A DNA stretch of 64,000 nucleotides from an uncultured Colwellia sp. Its GTDB lineage: Bacteria; Pseudomonadota; Gammaproteobacteria; Enterobacterales; Alteromonadaceae. The stretch lies in contig CAJXQJ010000006.1 in the NCBI GenBank assembly GCA_913058245.1, positions 124,001 through 188,000 on the forward strand, given 5' to 3'. Position numbers and translations under genes: made by a program. Numbering within the stretch: the first letter of the stretch is position 1; each line of letters starts with the position of its first letter. The notes under the pieces were generated by a model. That model was not told the DNA's origin. It ran no database searches and was given only the letters and a program-made list of their open reading frames with translations. Shown piece after piece: positions 36,861 to 45,997 of this stretch.

Positions 36861-37706
36861 TTAGTACATTAAGGTATACAGCTTACGTCGATATTTATTA
36901 GCCAACGCATCGCCATCTGGTAGCGACTTTAAAATATCTAATAATAAGTCTTTACTAGTAACATCCGAGCCATCTTTTTGCACTAGACGAAAAAGAATAA
37001 CTAAAGCATCTTCATGGCGATTAACTTGGCTATATTGCGCCGCAAGCTGATGTTGCACATCAATATTTTCTGGTTCGCTGATCAATTGTTGCTCTAATGC
37101 TTTAATTTCAGGGGAGTCAGCCGCTTGACTAGCGAGTTCAAGTTTCGACATTAACGACTGATAGTAGCTGTCTTGATCTATCATTTTAATACTAGCAAGC
37201 AGTGACTCAGCCTCACTAATTTTTCCAGTTTGTATATATACATCAGCCAATACTAATTTAATGTCTGCACGTTCACTATCAAGCTGATGCGCTTGAGTGA
37301 TTAATTTAAAAGCGTCATTGGCATTATTCTCAGTTAACAAGTTTACTGCTTGTTTTAATAGTAAATCTTGCTCTTTAGGTAAGTACTTTGCCAAAAATTC
37401 ATTAATGGTTTCATCTGTTTGTGGCCCAGACAAACCATCAAGTGGTTGACCTTCTTTTACTAATATTGCTGTCGGCAAGCCTTGAATACCAAACTGTTGA
37501 GCTATTTGCCCTTGGGTTTCACAATCAACCGTGGCAAATATTATTACATCACTTTGATCAGCCAAAGCATTAGCAAGTTTATCGCGTAATTCTAAACTTT
37601 CTGGAATTTGTTGAGCCCAAAAATCAACCAAAACAAGCTTGGTTTTAGACTCTTCAAGGACAACTTGTTGGAAATTTTCAAGGGTGATAGCAAGCGAATT
37701 CGTCAT
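36861..37706 (-). CDS. cnoX: Chaperedoxin CnoX/YbbN-like thioredoxin-TPR protein
   Basis: CnoX proteins hold unfolded clients under oxidative stress and pass them to GroEL/DnaK. An N-terminal thioredoxin fold spans about residues 1-110 (VLVDFWAQQIPESLELRDKL), followed by TPR repeats at about 115-280. The active-site position reads QIPE, so both redox cysteines of a normal CxxC are absent. The ATG at 37706 gives 281 residues, near E. coli YbbN. Any activity must be redox-independent or use other cysteines (VDCETQ). Confidence 0.87.
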   Translation of the reverse strand: MTNSLAITLENFQQVVLEESKTKLVLVDFWAQQIPESLELRDKLANALADQSDVIIFATVDCETQGQIAQQFGIQGLPTAILVKEGQPLDGLSGPQTDETINEFLAKYLPKEQDLLLKQAVNLLTENNANDAFKLITQAHQLDSERADIKLVLADVYIQTGKISEAESLLASIKMIDQDSYYQSLMSKLELASQAADSPEIKALEQQLISEPENIDVQHQLAAQYSQVNRHEDALVILFRLVQKDGSDVTSKDLLLDILKSLPDGDALANKYRRKLYTLMY

Positions 37707-37886
37707 CAAGGTAGTTCCAATTTAATTTTATATATGCCAGTTAACTTGGGGGCAAAAGTCATCGTAAACAAGTTTCATGGCTAAATAATTATGATAGCCG
37801 ACAATTGGTTGCTAGTATTTATCATAGCTTCATTTAATATTTCCCTATAATTTAAATAATCATCGAGTATTGATACGAGAAACTTT

Positions 37887-38495
37887 ATGCCGAAAAATAC
37901 CGCCATCGACCAATATATTAGTCAGCAACAGCCTTTTGCTCAGGAAATAATGTCTCAGTTACGTGATGTCATTCACACAGCTTCTCCTGAAATGTCAGAA
38001 GCTATTAAATGGCGACATCCTTGTTTTGAAAATAGCGGTCTTGTTTGTGCTATGGCAGCATTTAAACAGCATGTCACTTTTTCTTTTTTTAAAGGTAAAC
38101 TACTTGACGATAGCGCCGGTATTTTTTCAAAAAATGATAATAATGAATTAACTTCACTTAAATTTAAAAGCTTGAGCGAAATACCAGCAAACGACATTTT
38201 AATTAGCTATGTGCAACAAGCAATTGCATTAAACTCAACACAAAAACCTGAAAAGAAAAAATCAGTTCGTAAAAACAAAGCTGACTTAGTAATCCCCGAT
38301 TACTTCAGTGCTGCATTAGCAGATAACCAAGCAGCAGAAGATGTATTCAATAACTTTAGCTATTCAAAGCAAAAGGATTATATTGAGTGGCTCACGTCAG
38401 CAAAAAGAGAGGCAACCCGAAACTCACGCTTAGCAACAGCAATAGCTTGGATAGCAGAAGGTAAGTCACGGAACTGGAAATATGAAAATTGTTAA
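37887..38495 (+). CDS. DUF1801/YdeI family protein
   Basis: This 202-residue protein starts with a DUF1801 domain (IMSQLRDVIHTASPEMSEAIKWRHPCFE, then VTFSFFKGKLLDD). It ends with a YdeI-type C-terminal helical segment (FNNFSYSKQKDYIEWLTSAKREATRNSRLATAIAWIAEGKSRNWKYE). The family is cytosolic, and bacterial members have been tied to resistance to cationic peptides without a known mechanism. It is a stand-alone gene with no clear partner. Confidence 0.82.
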   Translation: MPKNTAIDQYISQQQPFAQEIMSQLRDVIHTASPEMSEAIKWRHPCFENSGLVCAMAAFKQHVTFSFFKGKLLDDSAGIFSKNDNNELTSLKFKSLSEIPANDILISYVQQAIALNSTQKPEKKKSVRKNKADLVIPDYFSAALADNQAAEDVFNNFSYSKQKDYIEWLTSAKREATRNSRLATAIAWIAEGKSRNWKYENC

Positions 38496-38744
38496 AGTAA
38501 AAATTAAAAAACACTTTCAAAAACTACCTAACAACAAATAAAAACAACGATGTGATAACAAGAAGAAGTATGTAATAAATCAGTGTTCAAACTTTTTTCA
38601 GAGATAAAACGCGGCTGGTGATATAAAATTGAATGCTATAATTAAAACTCAGCTGGTATTTATACGTGAGAGCCTTAAAATTCATGATATTAAATATTAG
38701 TTCTATTAATTCTCATTTTACCAAGAAAAATATGGCAGTTTTCT

Positions 38745-39728
38745 ATGCTTAAATGCTTTTTTCTACTTACTCTTTTAATATACAGCAGTGCAGCTTTAAG
38801 TGCTCGTTTGCCAGCAAAAAATTATGAAAATCAAGAAAGAACTATCACATTACCACTTAATAATTGGGCGAGTCAGCGAGTTATTTCGAAAGCGCTAGGC
38901 GCTATGGTGCAATCACTTGGCGAACGTGTTGAGTACAAAAATATCAGTTCAACAGACCAATGGGGGGCACTGCGCAAGGGACTTGTACATATTCAGCTAG
39001 AAGTATGGCAAGTATCGATGGCTAAAGACTTCGAACGCATGGTGCAAAAAAAATACATCCTTGATGCGGGTACGCATCAGGCAATTGGAAAAGAGGATTG
39101 GTGGTACCCTGATTATGTAGAAGATATTTGTCCTGGACTACCTGACTGGCAAGCAATGAATGCTTGTGCAGAAGTTTTTGCTAATAAAGGTTCTAACGGT
39201 AAGGGTGTATATTATGCTGGACCTTGGGACTATGGTGATGGCGATATTATTCGTGCATTGCATTTAGACTTTATCATTCATCGCTTTGAAAACGATACTC
39301 AAGTTTGGCGTAAACTTGCACAGGCAACAAAACATCAACAACCAATAATGTTACTAAATTGGACGCCTAATTGGACTGACAGTAAAATTAAAGGCAAATT
39401 TGTTAAATTCCCTGCCTACCATCCCGATTGTGAAACCAAAGCAAACTGGGGTCTGAATAAACATAGGTTAAAAGATTGTGCTAACCCAAGTAATGGCTGG
39501 TTAAAAAAAGCTGTTTGGCCACATTTAGAAGAATACTCACCATGTGTTTTTCAATTGGTAAAAAATATCAATTTATCCACGGCCATGATTGCCGATGCCT
39601 CAGCATTAAGAGTTGCAGAAAACCATAGCGAAGATTACGCAGCTAAACTTTGGATAAAAAAATATCACGCAGAGGCCAGTAAGTGGCTGCCATCATCTTG
39701 CAGTAATACCTTTAATAATCAGAGTTAA
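38745..39728 (+). CDS. Glycine-betaine/proline-type ABC substrate-binding protein (OpuAC family), orphan
   Basis: This 327-residue exported protein has a signal peptide MLKCFFLLTLLIYSSAALSA. The mature part follows the OpuAC/ProX quaternary-amine binding fold: NNWASQRVISKALGAMVQSLG, then tryptophan-rich loops (DWWYPDYVEDICPGLPDW, GPWDYGDGD, LLNWTPNWTD) that would form the aromatic cage. Several Cys pairs are present. No permease or ATPase gene is adjacent, so it is an orphan binding protein or serves a distant transporter. The ligand is inferred from the fold only. Confidence 0.82.
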   Translation: MLKCFFLLTLLIYSSAALSARLPAKNYENQERTITLPLNNWASQRVISKALGAMVQSLGERVEYKNISSTDQWGALRKGLVHIQLEVWQVSMAKDFERMVQKKYILDAGTHQAIGKEDWWYPDYVEDICPGLPDWQAMNACAEVFANKGSNGKGVYYAGPWDYGDGDIIRALHLDFIIHRFENDTQVWRKLAQATKHQQPIMLLNWTPNWTDSKIKGKFVKFPAYHPDCETKANWGLNKHRLKDCANPSNGWLKKAVWPHLEEYSPCVFQLVKNINLSTAMIADASALRVAENHSEDYAAKLWIKKYHAEASKWLPSSCSNTFNNQS

Positions 39729-39730
39729 AA

Positions 39731-39760
39731 AACGGACAAAAACCTCGGTTTTTATCCGTC
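39731..39760. terminator. Hairpin between convergent genes
   Basis: ACGGACAAAAACC and GGTTTTTATCCGT pair around a 2-nt loop with one mismatch. It lies between the binding-protein gene and the convergent acyl-CoA dehydrogenase gene and may terminate both. Confidence 0.6.
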
Positions 39761-39777
39761 AGCGAGTTTGTTCTAAA

Positions 39778-40932
39778 TTACATATTCTGCAATAAGTCGC
39801 GAGCAATAATCACCTTTTGAATTTCGCTAGTGCCTTCATAAATAGAAGTCACACGTACATCACGCGCCATACGCTCTAGTGGATACTCCTTAATATAACC
39901 TGCGCCACCCATTAATTGTAAAGCGTCATAACAGGCTTTATTGGCATTTTCAGTAGCAAATAATTTCGCCATTGATGCGGCTGGGCCGAATGGCTGGCCT
40001 TGCTCTTTAGTGTAAGCTGCCTGCATTAATAGTAAGCGTGCAGCTTCCATTTCAGTATAACGCTCGGCTAATTTCCACTGTAAGCCTTGGAAGTTCGAAA
40101 TAGACTGACCAAATTGTTTACGTTCAACAATATAGGCTTTGGCATAATCAAGAGCTGCAAGGCCAACACCTAAGGCTAAAGAGCCAATACCGATACGACC
40201 ACCAGCAAGTTCTCCGACAGCGACACCAAAACCTTTATTTTCAGTGCCCATTAACGCTGATGCAGGCACTCGGCAATTATCAAAATGTACTTCATTCGTG
40301 GGTGAGGCTTTCTGGCCCATTTTATCTTCAGCTTTACCTATGGTCATGCCCGGTGTACCAGCTTCAACGATAAAACATGAAATGCCCTTGCCTTTTTTCG
40401 CATCTGGATCCGTAACCGCCCAAACAACAAAAACATCAGCAAATGAACCACTGGTAATATAAAGCTTACTACCACTAATAATGTAGTCATCACCATCTTT
40501 AACAGCTTGCGTTTTCATGCCCGCAGGGTCTGAGCCCGCTGTAGCTTCAGTTAAACAAAAGCCACCAGCACGATATTCGCCACTACAAATTTTTGGCAAA
40601 TAGTTTTGTTTTTGTTCTTCATTACCAACCGCTTGAATAACTTCTGCAACCATATTAGTTACTGATGTAGTAACTGCTGTTGAGGCACAAGCTCGCGCAA
40701 GCTCAGTAATCGCCAAACTAAAAGCAACACTACCAGCTTCTACGCCACCGTACTCTGCTTTAATATTTAAACCCATAAAACCAAGTTCGGTTAATTGTGC
40801 TAAGTTCTTTAAAAACAATGTTTGGTCCATTGTTTCATCAAGCTCTGCGGCAACTGGCGCAAGTTCACTTTCAGCAAACTTTTTCGCCATATCTTGAATC
40901 ATCATTTGTTCTTCAGTTAAAGACAAATCCAT
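39778..40932 (-). CDS. Acyl-CoA dehydrogenase
   Basis: This FAD enzyme oxidises an acyl-CoA to the trans-2-enoyl-CoA. From the ATG at 40932 it has 384 residues. FAD-binding FCLTEATAGSD (about 124-134) and LYITSG are present, and the C-terminal RDVRVTSIYEGTSEIQKVIIARDLL contains the catalytic Glu in the position used by short/branched-chain classes. No beta-oxidation partners are adjacent. Chain-length preference cannot be read. Confidence 0.9.
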   Translation of the reverse strand: MDLSLTEEQMMIQDMAKKFAESELAPVAAELDETMDQTLFLKNLAQLTELGFMGLNIKAEYGGVEAGSVAFSLAITELARACASTAVTTSVTNMVAEVIQAVGNEEQKQNYLPKICSGEYRAGGFCLTEATAGSDPAGMKTQAVKDGDDYIISGSKLYITSGSFADVFVVWAVTDPDAKKGKGISCFIVEAGTPGMTIGKAEDKMGQKASPTNEVHFDNCRVPASALMGTENKGFGVAVGELAGGRIGIGSLALGVGLAALDYAKAYIVERKQFGQSISNFQGLQWKLAERYTEMEAARLLLMQAAYTKEQGQPFGPAASMAKLFATENANKACYDALQLMGGAGYIKEYPLERMARDVRVTSIYEGTSEIQKVIIARDLLQNM

Positions 40933-41093
40933 CAACACTCTCACTTCTTATCGGGTGAATATCTACCATACTTAATTTAAAGCTAAGTTTAACTAGAGTG
41001 ACAAAAAAGCCCAATAGTCCCTTAGTACTGCGTAGATAAAATAATACTAACTGCACCAAACTATGTTGTAGCTAATATAAGATTATTTTTTAT

Positions 41094-41117
41094 AACAAAA
41101 ACGCGCCTAAGCGCGTT
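41094..41117 (-). terminator. Terminator of the folB-folK-uppP operon
   Basis: Arms AACGCGC and GCGCGTT surround a 4-nt loop and are followed on the minus strand by a T run (TTTTTG), 25 bp past the uppP stop. Confidence 0.75.
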
Positions 41118-41141
41118 GCAAAATTGACTATATTGTAGCAA

Positions 41142-41954
41142 TTATCCAAGTACAAACCAAAGCAGACCAGCACCCAGAACTAAACGGTATATAACAAACG
41201 GCATCATACCGAGCTTGCCCACTAAAATCAGAAAATAGTGAATACAAGCATAAGCACTAAAAAATGCTAAAACACTACCTAGACCTAGCGTACTCCAATC
41301 AACTGGCTCAGCGGATGTAATTAATTTATATGTTAAATATCCACCAGTCATAATAATTGCAGGAATCGATAATAAAAACGAAAAACGTGCGGCATTCTCT
41401 TTGCTTAGCCCCAGCATCATACCTAAGGTCATGGTAATACCAGAACGTGATGTGCCCGGAATTAATGCTAATGCTTGTGCTAAACCAATAATCATTGCAC
41501 CTTTAAAGCCCAGCTTTTCAACACTAACATTCTCTTTCGCTTTAATATCGGCAAAACCTAGTAATACACCGAAAACTAAAGTAGTAATGGCAATTACAGC
41601 TGCTGAGCGTAAGTTTTCTTCGATAAAGTCCTTACCTAATAAACCAACGATGCCTAATGGAATAGATGCCAGTAAAATCCACCACGCAAGTTTACCGTCA
41701 AAGCTATTGGTATTTTTTTCGGGACCAATACCAACGGTACCAAACCAAGCGACAGCCATACTGCCAACTTCCTTACGAAAATAAAGTACCACAGCCAACA
41801 AGGTACCTACATGCAATGCTACATCAAGCGCTTGTCCTTGATCTTGCCAACCAAAAACAGCTGAAGGCAGAATTAAATGCGCAGAACTTGAAATCGGTAA
41901 AAATTCCGTCAAGCCTTGTATTAGCGCTAATATAAAAACGTCGATGGTACTCAT
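41142..41954 (-). CDS. uppP: Undecaprenyl-diphosphatase UppP (BacA)
   Basis: This polytopic membrane enzyme recycles undecaprenyl diphosphate to the monophosphate carrier for peptidoglycan. It has the family motifs GLTEFLPISSSAHL (about residues 14-27) and ALALIPGTSRSGITMTLGMMLG (about 160-181), with the catalytic Glu, Ser and Arg. The length is 270 residues with about eight membrane helices. It follows folK by 6 bp. Confidence 0.96.
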   Translation of the reverse strand: MSTIDVFILALIQGLTEFLPISSSAHLILPSAVFGWQDQGQALDVALHVGTLLAVVLYFRKEVGSMAVAWFGTVGIGPEKNTNSFDGKLAWWILLASIPLGIVGLLGKDFIEENLRSAAVIAITTLVFGVLLGFADIKAKENVSVEKLGFKGAMIIGLAQALALIPGTSRSGITMTLGMMLGLSKENAARFSFLLSIPAIIMTGGYLTYKLITSAEPVDWSTLGLGSVLAFFSAYACIHYFLILVGKLGMMPFVIYRLVLGAGLLWFVLG

Positions 41955-41960
41955 ACTACT

Positions 41961-42464
41961 TTATATCCCTATTTTTTCTGACCACGATAATGGCACTTTA
42001 CTTAATTTTTGTTGATTTTTTTCGTATTGTTGCCACATTTTCTGATAACTTTCGCCAGTAACTGGGTGTGAAAGCTTTCCGGCAATTTCGGCAAGTGGCC
42101 ATAGCACAAAAGCATTTTTGCTTATTTCATCACGGGGGATTTGAGCGGGCTGTTCAGCGACGATGTTGTCATACAATAATAAATCTAAATCTAATGTTCT
42201 TGGGCTAAATTTTTTAGCATTTTCGAGGCGACCATTATCATATTCAATTGCTCGTAACTCGCGTGTAACTTCAGCCAAAGATAATTCGGTTGTTGCACCT
42301 ATTACCATATTATAAAAAGGCTTACCGGCAAAACCAACCGCCTCACTTTCAAATAAGGATGACAACGTCAACGGGCTGAACAATTTAGCTAAAGCATCAA
42401 GGCCTTTTTCAACATGGTATTGACGATTAATATTACTACCCAATGAAATATAGATTTCAGCCAT
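41961..42464 (-). CDS. folK: 6-hydroxymethyl-7,8-dihydropterin pyrophosphokinase
   Basis: FolK transfers pyrophosphate from ATP to hydroxymethyldihydropterin in folate synthesis. The N-terminus YISLGSNI, central ESEAVGFAGKPFYN, RTLDLDLLLYDN (metal Asp pair) and the later IPRDEISKNAFVLWPLAEI match the family. The length is 167 residues. Its ATG overlaps the folB stop (TAATG). Confidence 0.96.
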   Translation of the reverse strand: MAEIYISLGSNINRQYHVEKGLDALAKLFSPLTLSSLFESEAVGFAGKPFYNMVIGATTELSLAEVTRELRAIEYDNGRLENAKKFSPRTLDLDLLLYDNIVAEQPAQIPRDEISKNAFVLWPLAEIAGKLSHPVTGESYQKMWQQYEKNQQKLSKVPLSWSEKIGI

Positions 42465-42835
42465 TAGCTAGACTTACCATTAATCGCTTGGCCACGTTCT
42501 ATTTCAACACCAACCGTCGTGGCATTATGCACAGCATTTGGCTTCATTAATTTCAATTTTAACCATGGGATGTGATATTGCGCCATTAAAAACGTTGCAA
42601 TACGTTCAGCAAGTGTTTCAATTAAATCAACTGGGTTGTCATTAGCAAACTTAACAAGCTCTTCAGATATTGCCGCGTAATCGAGTGTCTTATCAAGTTC
42701 ATCATTTTCAGCAGCGATGGCAGTATTCCACCCCATGGCGAGATCAACCACTAAAGTTTGCTTAATTTCTTTTTCCCATTGATAAAACCCTATGGTTGTT
42801 TGAAAGGTTAACCCCTCAATATAAACTTTATCCAC
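42464..42835 (-). CDS. folB: Dihydroneopterin aldolase
   Basis: FolB forms hydroxymethyldihydropterin from dihydroneopterin. The 123-residue protein has IEGLTFQTTIGFYQWEKEIKQTL and the C-terminal KLMKPNAVHNATTVGVEIERG, with the catalytic Lys-Pro segment. It is the first gene of folB-folK-uppP. Confidence 0.95.
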   Translation of the reverse strand: MDKVYIEGLTFQTTIGFYQWEKEIKQTLVVDLAMGWNTAIAAENDELDKTLDYAAISEELVKFANDNPVDLIETLAERIATFLMAQYHIPWLKLKLMKPNAVHNATTVGVEIERGQAINGKSS

Positions 42836-43112
42836 GCTAAACCCTTTAAATACCCAACAATTGTTAAGGAGATTGCTATAACTTTACTGAGCAAAAACCA
42901 CGTATGTCTTGCTTTACAAAATAAATGGCGAGTTTACCTGTGTAGGCCTAGAAAAACTAGTAAACAACACGCTACAATGTTGAAAATCTGTTATTTATTA
43001 TATTAAGCAGTTTTGCAAAAAATCAGATATATTCCCAAGCAGTATGGTTTGTAAACCATCCTCTTGAATATAAAAAGGATTTATTATCAGTAGTTTACTT
43101 ATTACATTGCTC

Positions 43113-43685
43113 ATGATGATTTTGGCTTACTTAGTAGGTTCAATTTCTAGTGCCATTTTACTTTGTAAACTTTTCCGCCTGCCCGACCCTCGTACTGCCG
43201 GCTCTCACAACCCTGGAGCCACTAATGTTTTACGTATTAGTAATAAATTTATTGCTGCTCTAGTATTATTTTTTGATATTTTAAAAGGCACTTTGCCTGT
43301 TTGGGGTGGATACTTTTTAGGTTTAGAACCACTTTATTTGGGCATTATTGCGGTAGCGGCATGTTTAGGACATATGTACCCGATATTTTTTCAATTTTCT
43401 GGAGGTAAGGCCGTTGCAACAGCATTTGGCGTACTATTGCCTATTGGCTTAGATTTAGGCGGACTATTAGTTTTAACTTGGCTATTGGTGGCGAAAACAA
43501 CACGGTATTCCAGTTTAGCGGCAATTGTAACGGTTTCACTGGCACCACTTTATACTTGGCTGTTAAAACCAATATACGTTTACCCTGTACTCATGCTGTC
43601 AGGGTTGATCATCTTCCGTCACAAGGAAAATATTGTCAGACTTATTAAAGGCACAGAAAGCAAAATATCTTTCAGTAAAAAATAA
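43113..43685 (+). CDS. plsY: Glycerol-3-phosphate acyltransferase PlsY
   Basis: PlsY acylates glycerol-3-phosphate from acyl-phosphate in the inner membrane. The protein has the catalytic GSISSA motif near its N-terminus, [40 protein letters not shown], and five hydrophobic spans. From the ATG at 43113 it has 190 residues, but this leaves a first membrane helix shorter than usual. In-frame codons upstream to about 43083 read as a hydrophobic N-terminus after an AAAAAGGA binding site, with no ATG; a TTG lies at 43107. The true start may be non-AUG. Confidence 0.92.
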   Translation: MMILAYLVGSISSAILLCKLFRLPDPRTAGSHNPGATNVLRISNKFIAALVLFFDILKGTLPVWGGYFLGLEPLYLGIIAVAACLGHMYPIFFQFSGGKAVATAFGVLLPIGLDLGGLLVLTWLLVAKTTRYSSLAAIVTVSLAPLYTWLLKPIYVYPVLMLSGLIIFRHKENIVRLIKGTESKISFSKK

Positions 43686-43716
43686 GCACTTTCTCTAATC
43701 TAAAAATAAATAACTT

Positions 43717-44766
43717 TTATACTGGTGGTAAGGTATCCAAAGGCCAGCGTGGCGTAGCTTTAAATGTTAAATCGCTATCAACACCTGATTTCAAACGTTG
43801 TAACCCTGCATAAGCTATCATAGCGCCATTATCAGTACAAAATTCAGGTCTAGGGTAGAAAACTTCACCACCAAGCTTTTTAGTGATTTCCGCTAATTTT
43901 TCTCTTAATACACTATTGGCACTAACACCACCAGCAATCACCAGACGATTGAGCCCACACTGCTTTAATGCACGCTTACATTTTATTGCCAAGGTATCAA
44001 CTACCGCTTCTTGGAAGGCATATGCTATATCAGCTTGCGTTTGTGCTTTTTGCTCAGGCGTTAACGTTTCGCTGTCTTCTTTTCGAATAGTATTAGCTGC
44101 AAATGTTTTCAAGCCGCTAAAACTAAAATTTAGGCCTGGCTTATCAGTCATTGGACGTGGAAACTTATAACGCCCTTTTCTACCCGCTTCCGCCATTTTT
44201 GCCAGCACAGGGCCACCGGGGTAATCTAAACCTAATAGTTTTGCTGTTTTATCAAAAGCTTCACCAGCGGCATCATCAACCGACTCACCTAATAATTCAT
44301 ACTTCCCGATACCATCAACACGCACTAGCATGGTATGACCGCCAGAAACGAGTAATGCGACAAATGGAAAATCAGGCACATTATCTTCTAGCATAGGGGC
44401 AAGTAAATGTCCTTCCATATGATGCACTGGTACGGCTGGCAAATCCCAACCATAAGCTAAACTTCGGCCGATAGAACACCCAACTAATAATGCTCCGACA
44501 AGCCCTGGCCCCGCAGTATATGCAACACCGTCTAAATCAGCAGGGGTTAAATTAGCGTCAGACAAGACCTCTTTGATAAGCGGGATAGTTTTACGAACAT
44601 GATCACGTGAAGCCAACTCTGGTACTACACCACCGTAATCAGCGTGAACAGCAATTTGACTATATAGTCTGTGTGCAACAATTCCTTCAGGTAAATCACC
44701 TTGGCCGTCATCGTAAATTGCAATGCCGGTTTCATCACAGGAGGTTTCAATACCTAAAATTCGCAT
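43717..44766 (-). CDS. tsaD: tRNA N6-threonylcarbamoyltransferase TsaD
   Basis: TsaD makes t6A37 in tRNAs reading ANN codons, with TsaB/TsaE and TsaC. The N-terminus [18 protein letters not shown], metal-binding [10 protein letters not shown] (about residues 110-119), [13 protein letters not shown] and NSVLREKL are typical. The length is 349 residues. It is divergent from rpsU, the conserved gammaproteobacterial arrangement. Confidence 0.97.
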   Translation of the reverse strand: MRILGIETSCDETGIAIYDDGQGDLPEGIVAHRLYSQIAVHADYGGVVPELASRDHVRKTIPLIKEVLSDANLTPADLDGVAYTAGPGLVGALLVGCSIGRSLAYGWDLPAVPVHHMEGHLLAPMLEDNVPDFPFVALLVSGGHTMLVRVDGIGKYELLGESVDDAAGEAFDKTAKLLGLDYPGGPVLAKMAEAGRKGRYKFPRPMTDKPGLNFSFSGLKTFAANTIRKEDSETLTPEQKAQTQADIAYAFQEAVVDTLAIKCKRALKQCGLNRLVIAGGVSANSVLREKLAEITKKLGGEVFYPRPEFCTDNGAMIAYAGLQRLKSGVDSDLTFKATPRWPLDTLPPV

Positions 44767-45133
44767 AATTTTTACCTAAAAGCCTTACGTCAAAATAGAA
44801 AATAGACAGATCGTATTAAGATTACGTTTACTGTTGTCACTTTGCCGAGATTCTACCTAGCGGCTGGCAAACTTTCAATTTATAGCGTCAAAGATATTAA
44901 AATACTTCATTTGTTATGCACCATTCATAAAAATACGATGGTTATTCCCCTCTTTTCATCGACAAATAACGTAGCGAGCAGATAATTAACTGAAAACACC
45001 ATTACTGCTTTACATTGTTATATCGTTCGCATTAGAATACGTCACCAATTTTTGAATAGAGCGGATGAAGATAAGGCAATTGGCCGAAGTCATTCATCGA
45101 TTTATATAGATACATACTAAGGTAATACAGTAC
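44767..45133 (+). promoter_or_regulatory. tsaD-rpsU divergent region with rpsU promoter
   Basis: This is a 367-bp region between tsaD and rpsU. TTTACA at 45009-45014 and TAGAAT at 45033-45038, spaced 18 bp, form a plausible sigma-70 promoter about 95 bp before rpsU. TAAGGT precedes the rpsU ATG. I see no other gene or strong hairpin in the rest. Confidence 0.55.
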
Positions 45134-45349
45134 ATGCCAGTAATTAAAGTAAGAGAAAACGAACCATTTGACGTTGCACTACGTCGTTTCAAACGTTCAT
45201 GTGAAAAAGCAGGTATTCTTTCTGAAGTTCGCCGTCGCGAGTCTTACGAAAAGCCAACTTGGGAACGTAAGCGTAAAAAAGCAGCAGCAGTAAAACGTGC
45301 AGCTAAAAAAGTTTCTCGTGAGAACGCTCGCCGCGTTCGCATGTACTAA
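45134..45349 (+). CDS. rpsU: 30S ribosomal protein S21
   Basis: This basic 71-residue S21 ([26 protein letters not shown]) binds near the 3' end of 16S rRNA and helps initiation. The sequence is almost the family consensus. It is the first gene of the macromolecular synthesis operon, followed 53 bp later by yqeY, then dnaG and rpoD. Confidence 0.98.
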   Translation: MPVIKVRENEPFDVALRRFKRSCEKAGILSEVRRRESYEKPTWERKRKKAAAVKRAAKKVSRENARRVRMY

Positions 45350-45402
45350 GATTTCTTAGTATTTTATAAGTCAACTGAGTTAACTTAAGAGAAAATAAAA
45401 TC

Positions 45403-45849
45403 ATGAGTCTACTTAGCCAGCTTAAAGATGAAATGAAAATTGCCATGCGTGCCAAAGACAAAGTTCGTCTTGGCGTAATTCGTATGGCATTATCTGCAGT
45501 TAAACAGGCAGAAATCGATCACAATACTGAAGCAAGCGATGAGAATATTATTGCGGTGATAACCAAAATGGTTAAACAACGTAAAGAATCTATCAAAATG
45601 TTTAGTGAAGGTGGTCGCGATGAATTAGCAGCTAATGAAGCTGCAGAAGTTGTCGCTTTAGAAGATTTTTTACCACAACCGTTAACTACAGATGAAATTG
45701 AGCAACTGATTGCAAAAGCAATTACCGATACTGGTGCAGCCTCAATGGCAGACATGGGTAAAGTAATGGCGGTATTAAAACCGTTAATGCAAGGTAAAGC
45801 AGACTTAGGCGCAGTAAGCGGCCAAGTTAGAGCAGCCCTCAACAGTTAA
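45403..45849 (+). CDS. yqeY: GatB/YqeY domain protein
   Basis: This 148-residue protein (LSQLKDEMKIAMRAKDKVRLGVIRMALSAVKQAEID) is of the YqeY family, which shares the C-terminal tRNA-binding tail domain of GatB. A role in aminoacyl-tRNA metabolism is assumed but not shown. It sits between rpsU and dnaG, an insertion seen in many gammaproteobacteria but not E. coli. A terminator-like hairpin follows it. Confidence 0.93.
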   Translation: MSLLSQLKDEMKIAMRAKDKVRLGVIRMALSAVKQAEIDHNTEASDENIIAVITKMVKQRKESIKMFSEGGRDELAANEAAEVVALEDFLPQPLTTDEIEQLIAKAITDTGAASMADMGKVMAVLKPLMQGKADLGAVSGQVRAALNS

Positions 45850-45885
45850 TCAAATATGCTATTGAGCAACTTGCTCAAAAATACT

Positions 45886-45920
45886 AAACCGCGACTGCTT
45901 AGGCCTCGCGGTTTTATTTT
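45886..45920 (+). terminator. Terminator between yqeY and dnaG
   Basis: AAACCGCG and CGCGGTTT pair around a 13-nt loop and are followed by a T-rich stretch (TATTTTAAC). It may partly terminate within the operon, a known device for lowering dnaG relative to rpsU. A second small stem (TTGAGC/GCTCAA) precedes it at 45862-45878. Confidence 0.7.
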
Positions 45921-45997
45921 AACTAGCGTGCAAAAATCCACTATTTTACCTAGCTTATTTGTGTAAAATAGAACTTTACTTCGACCAATAGGCAGTT

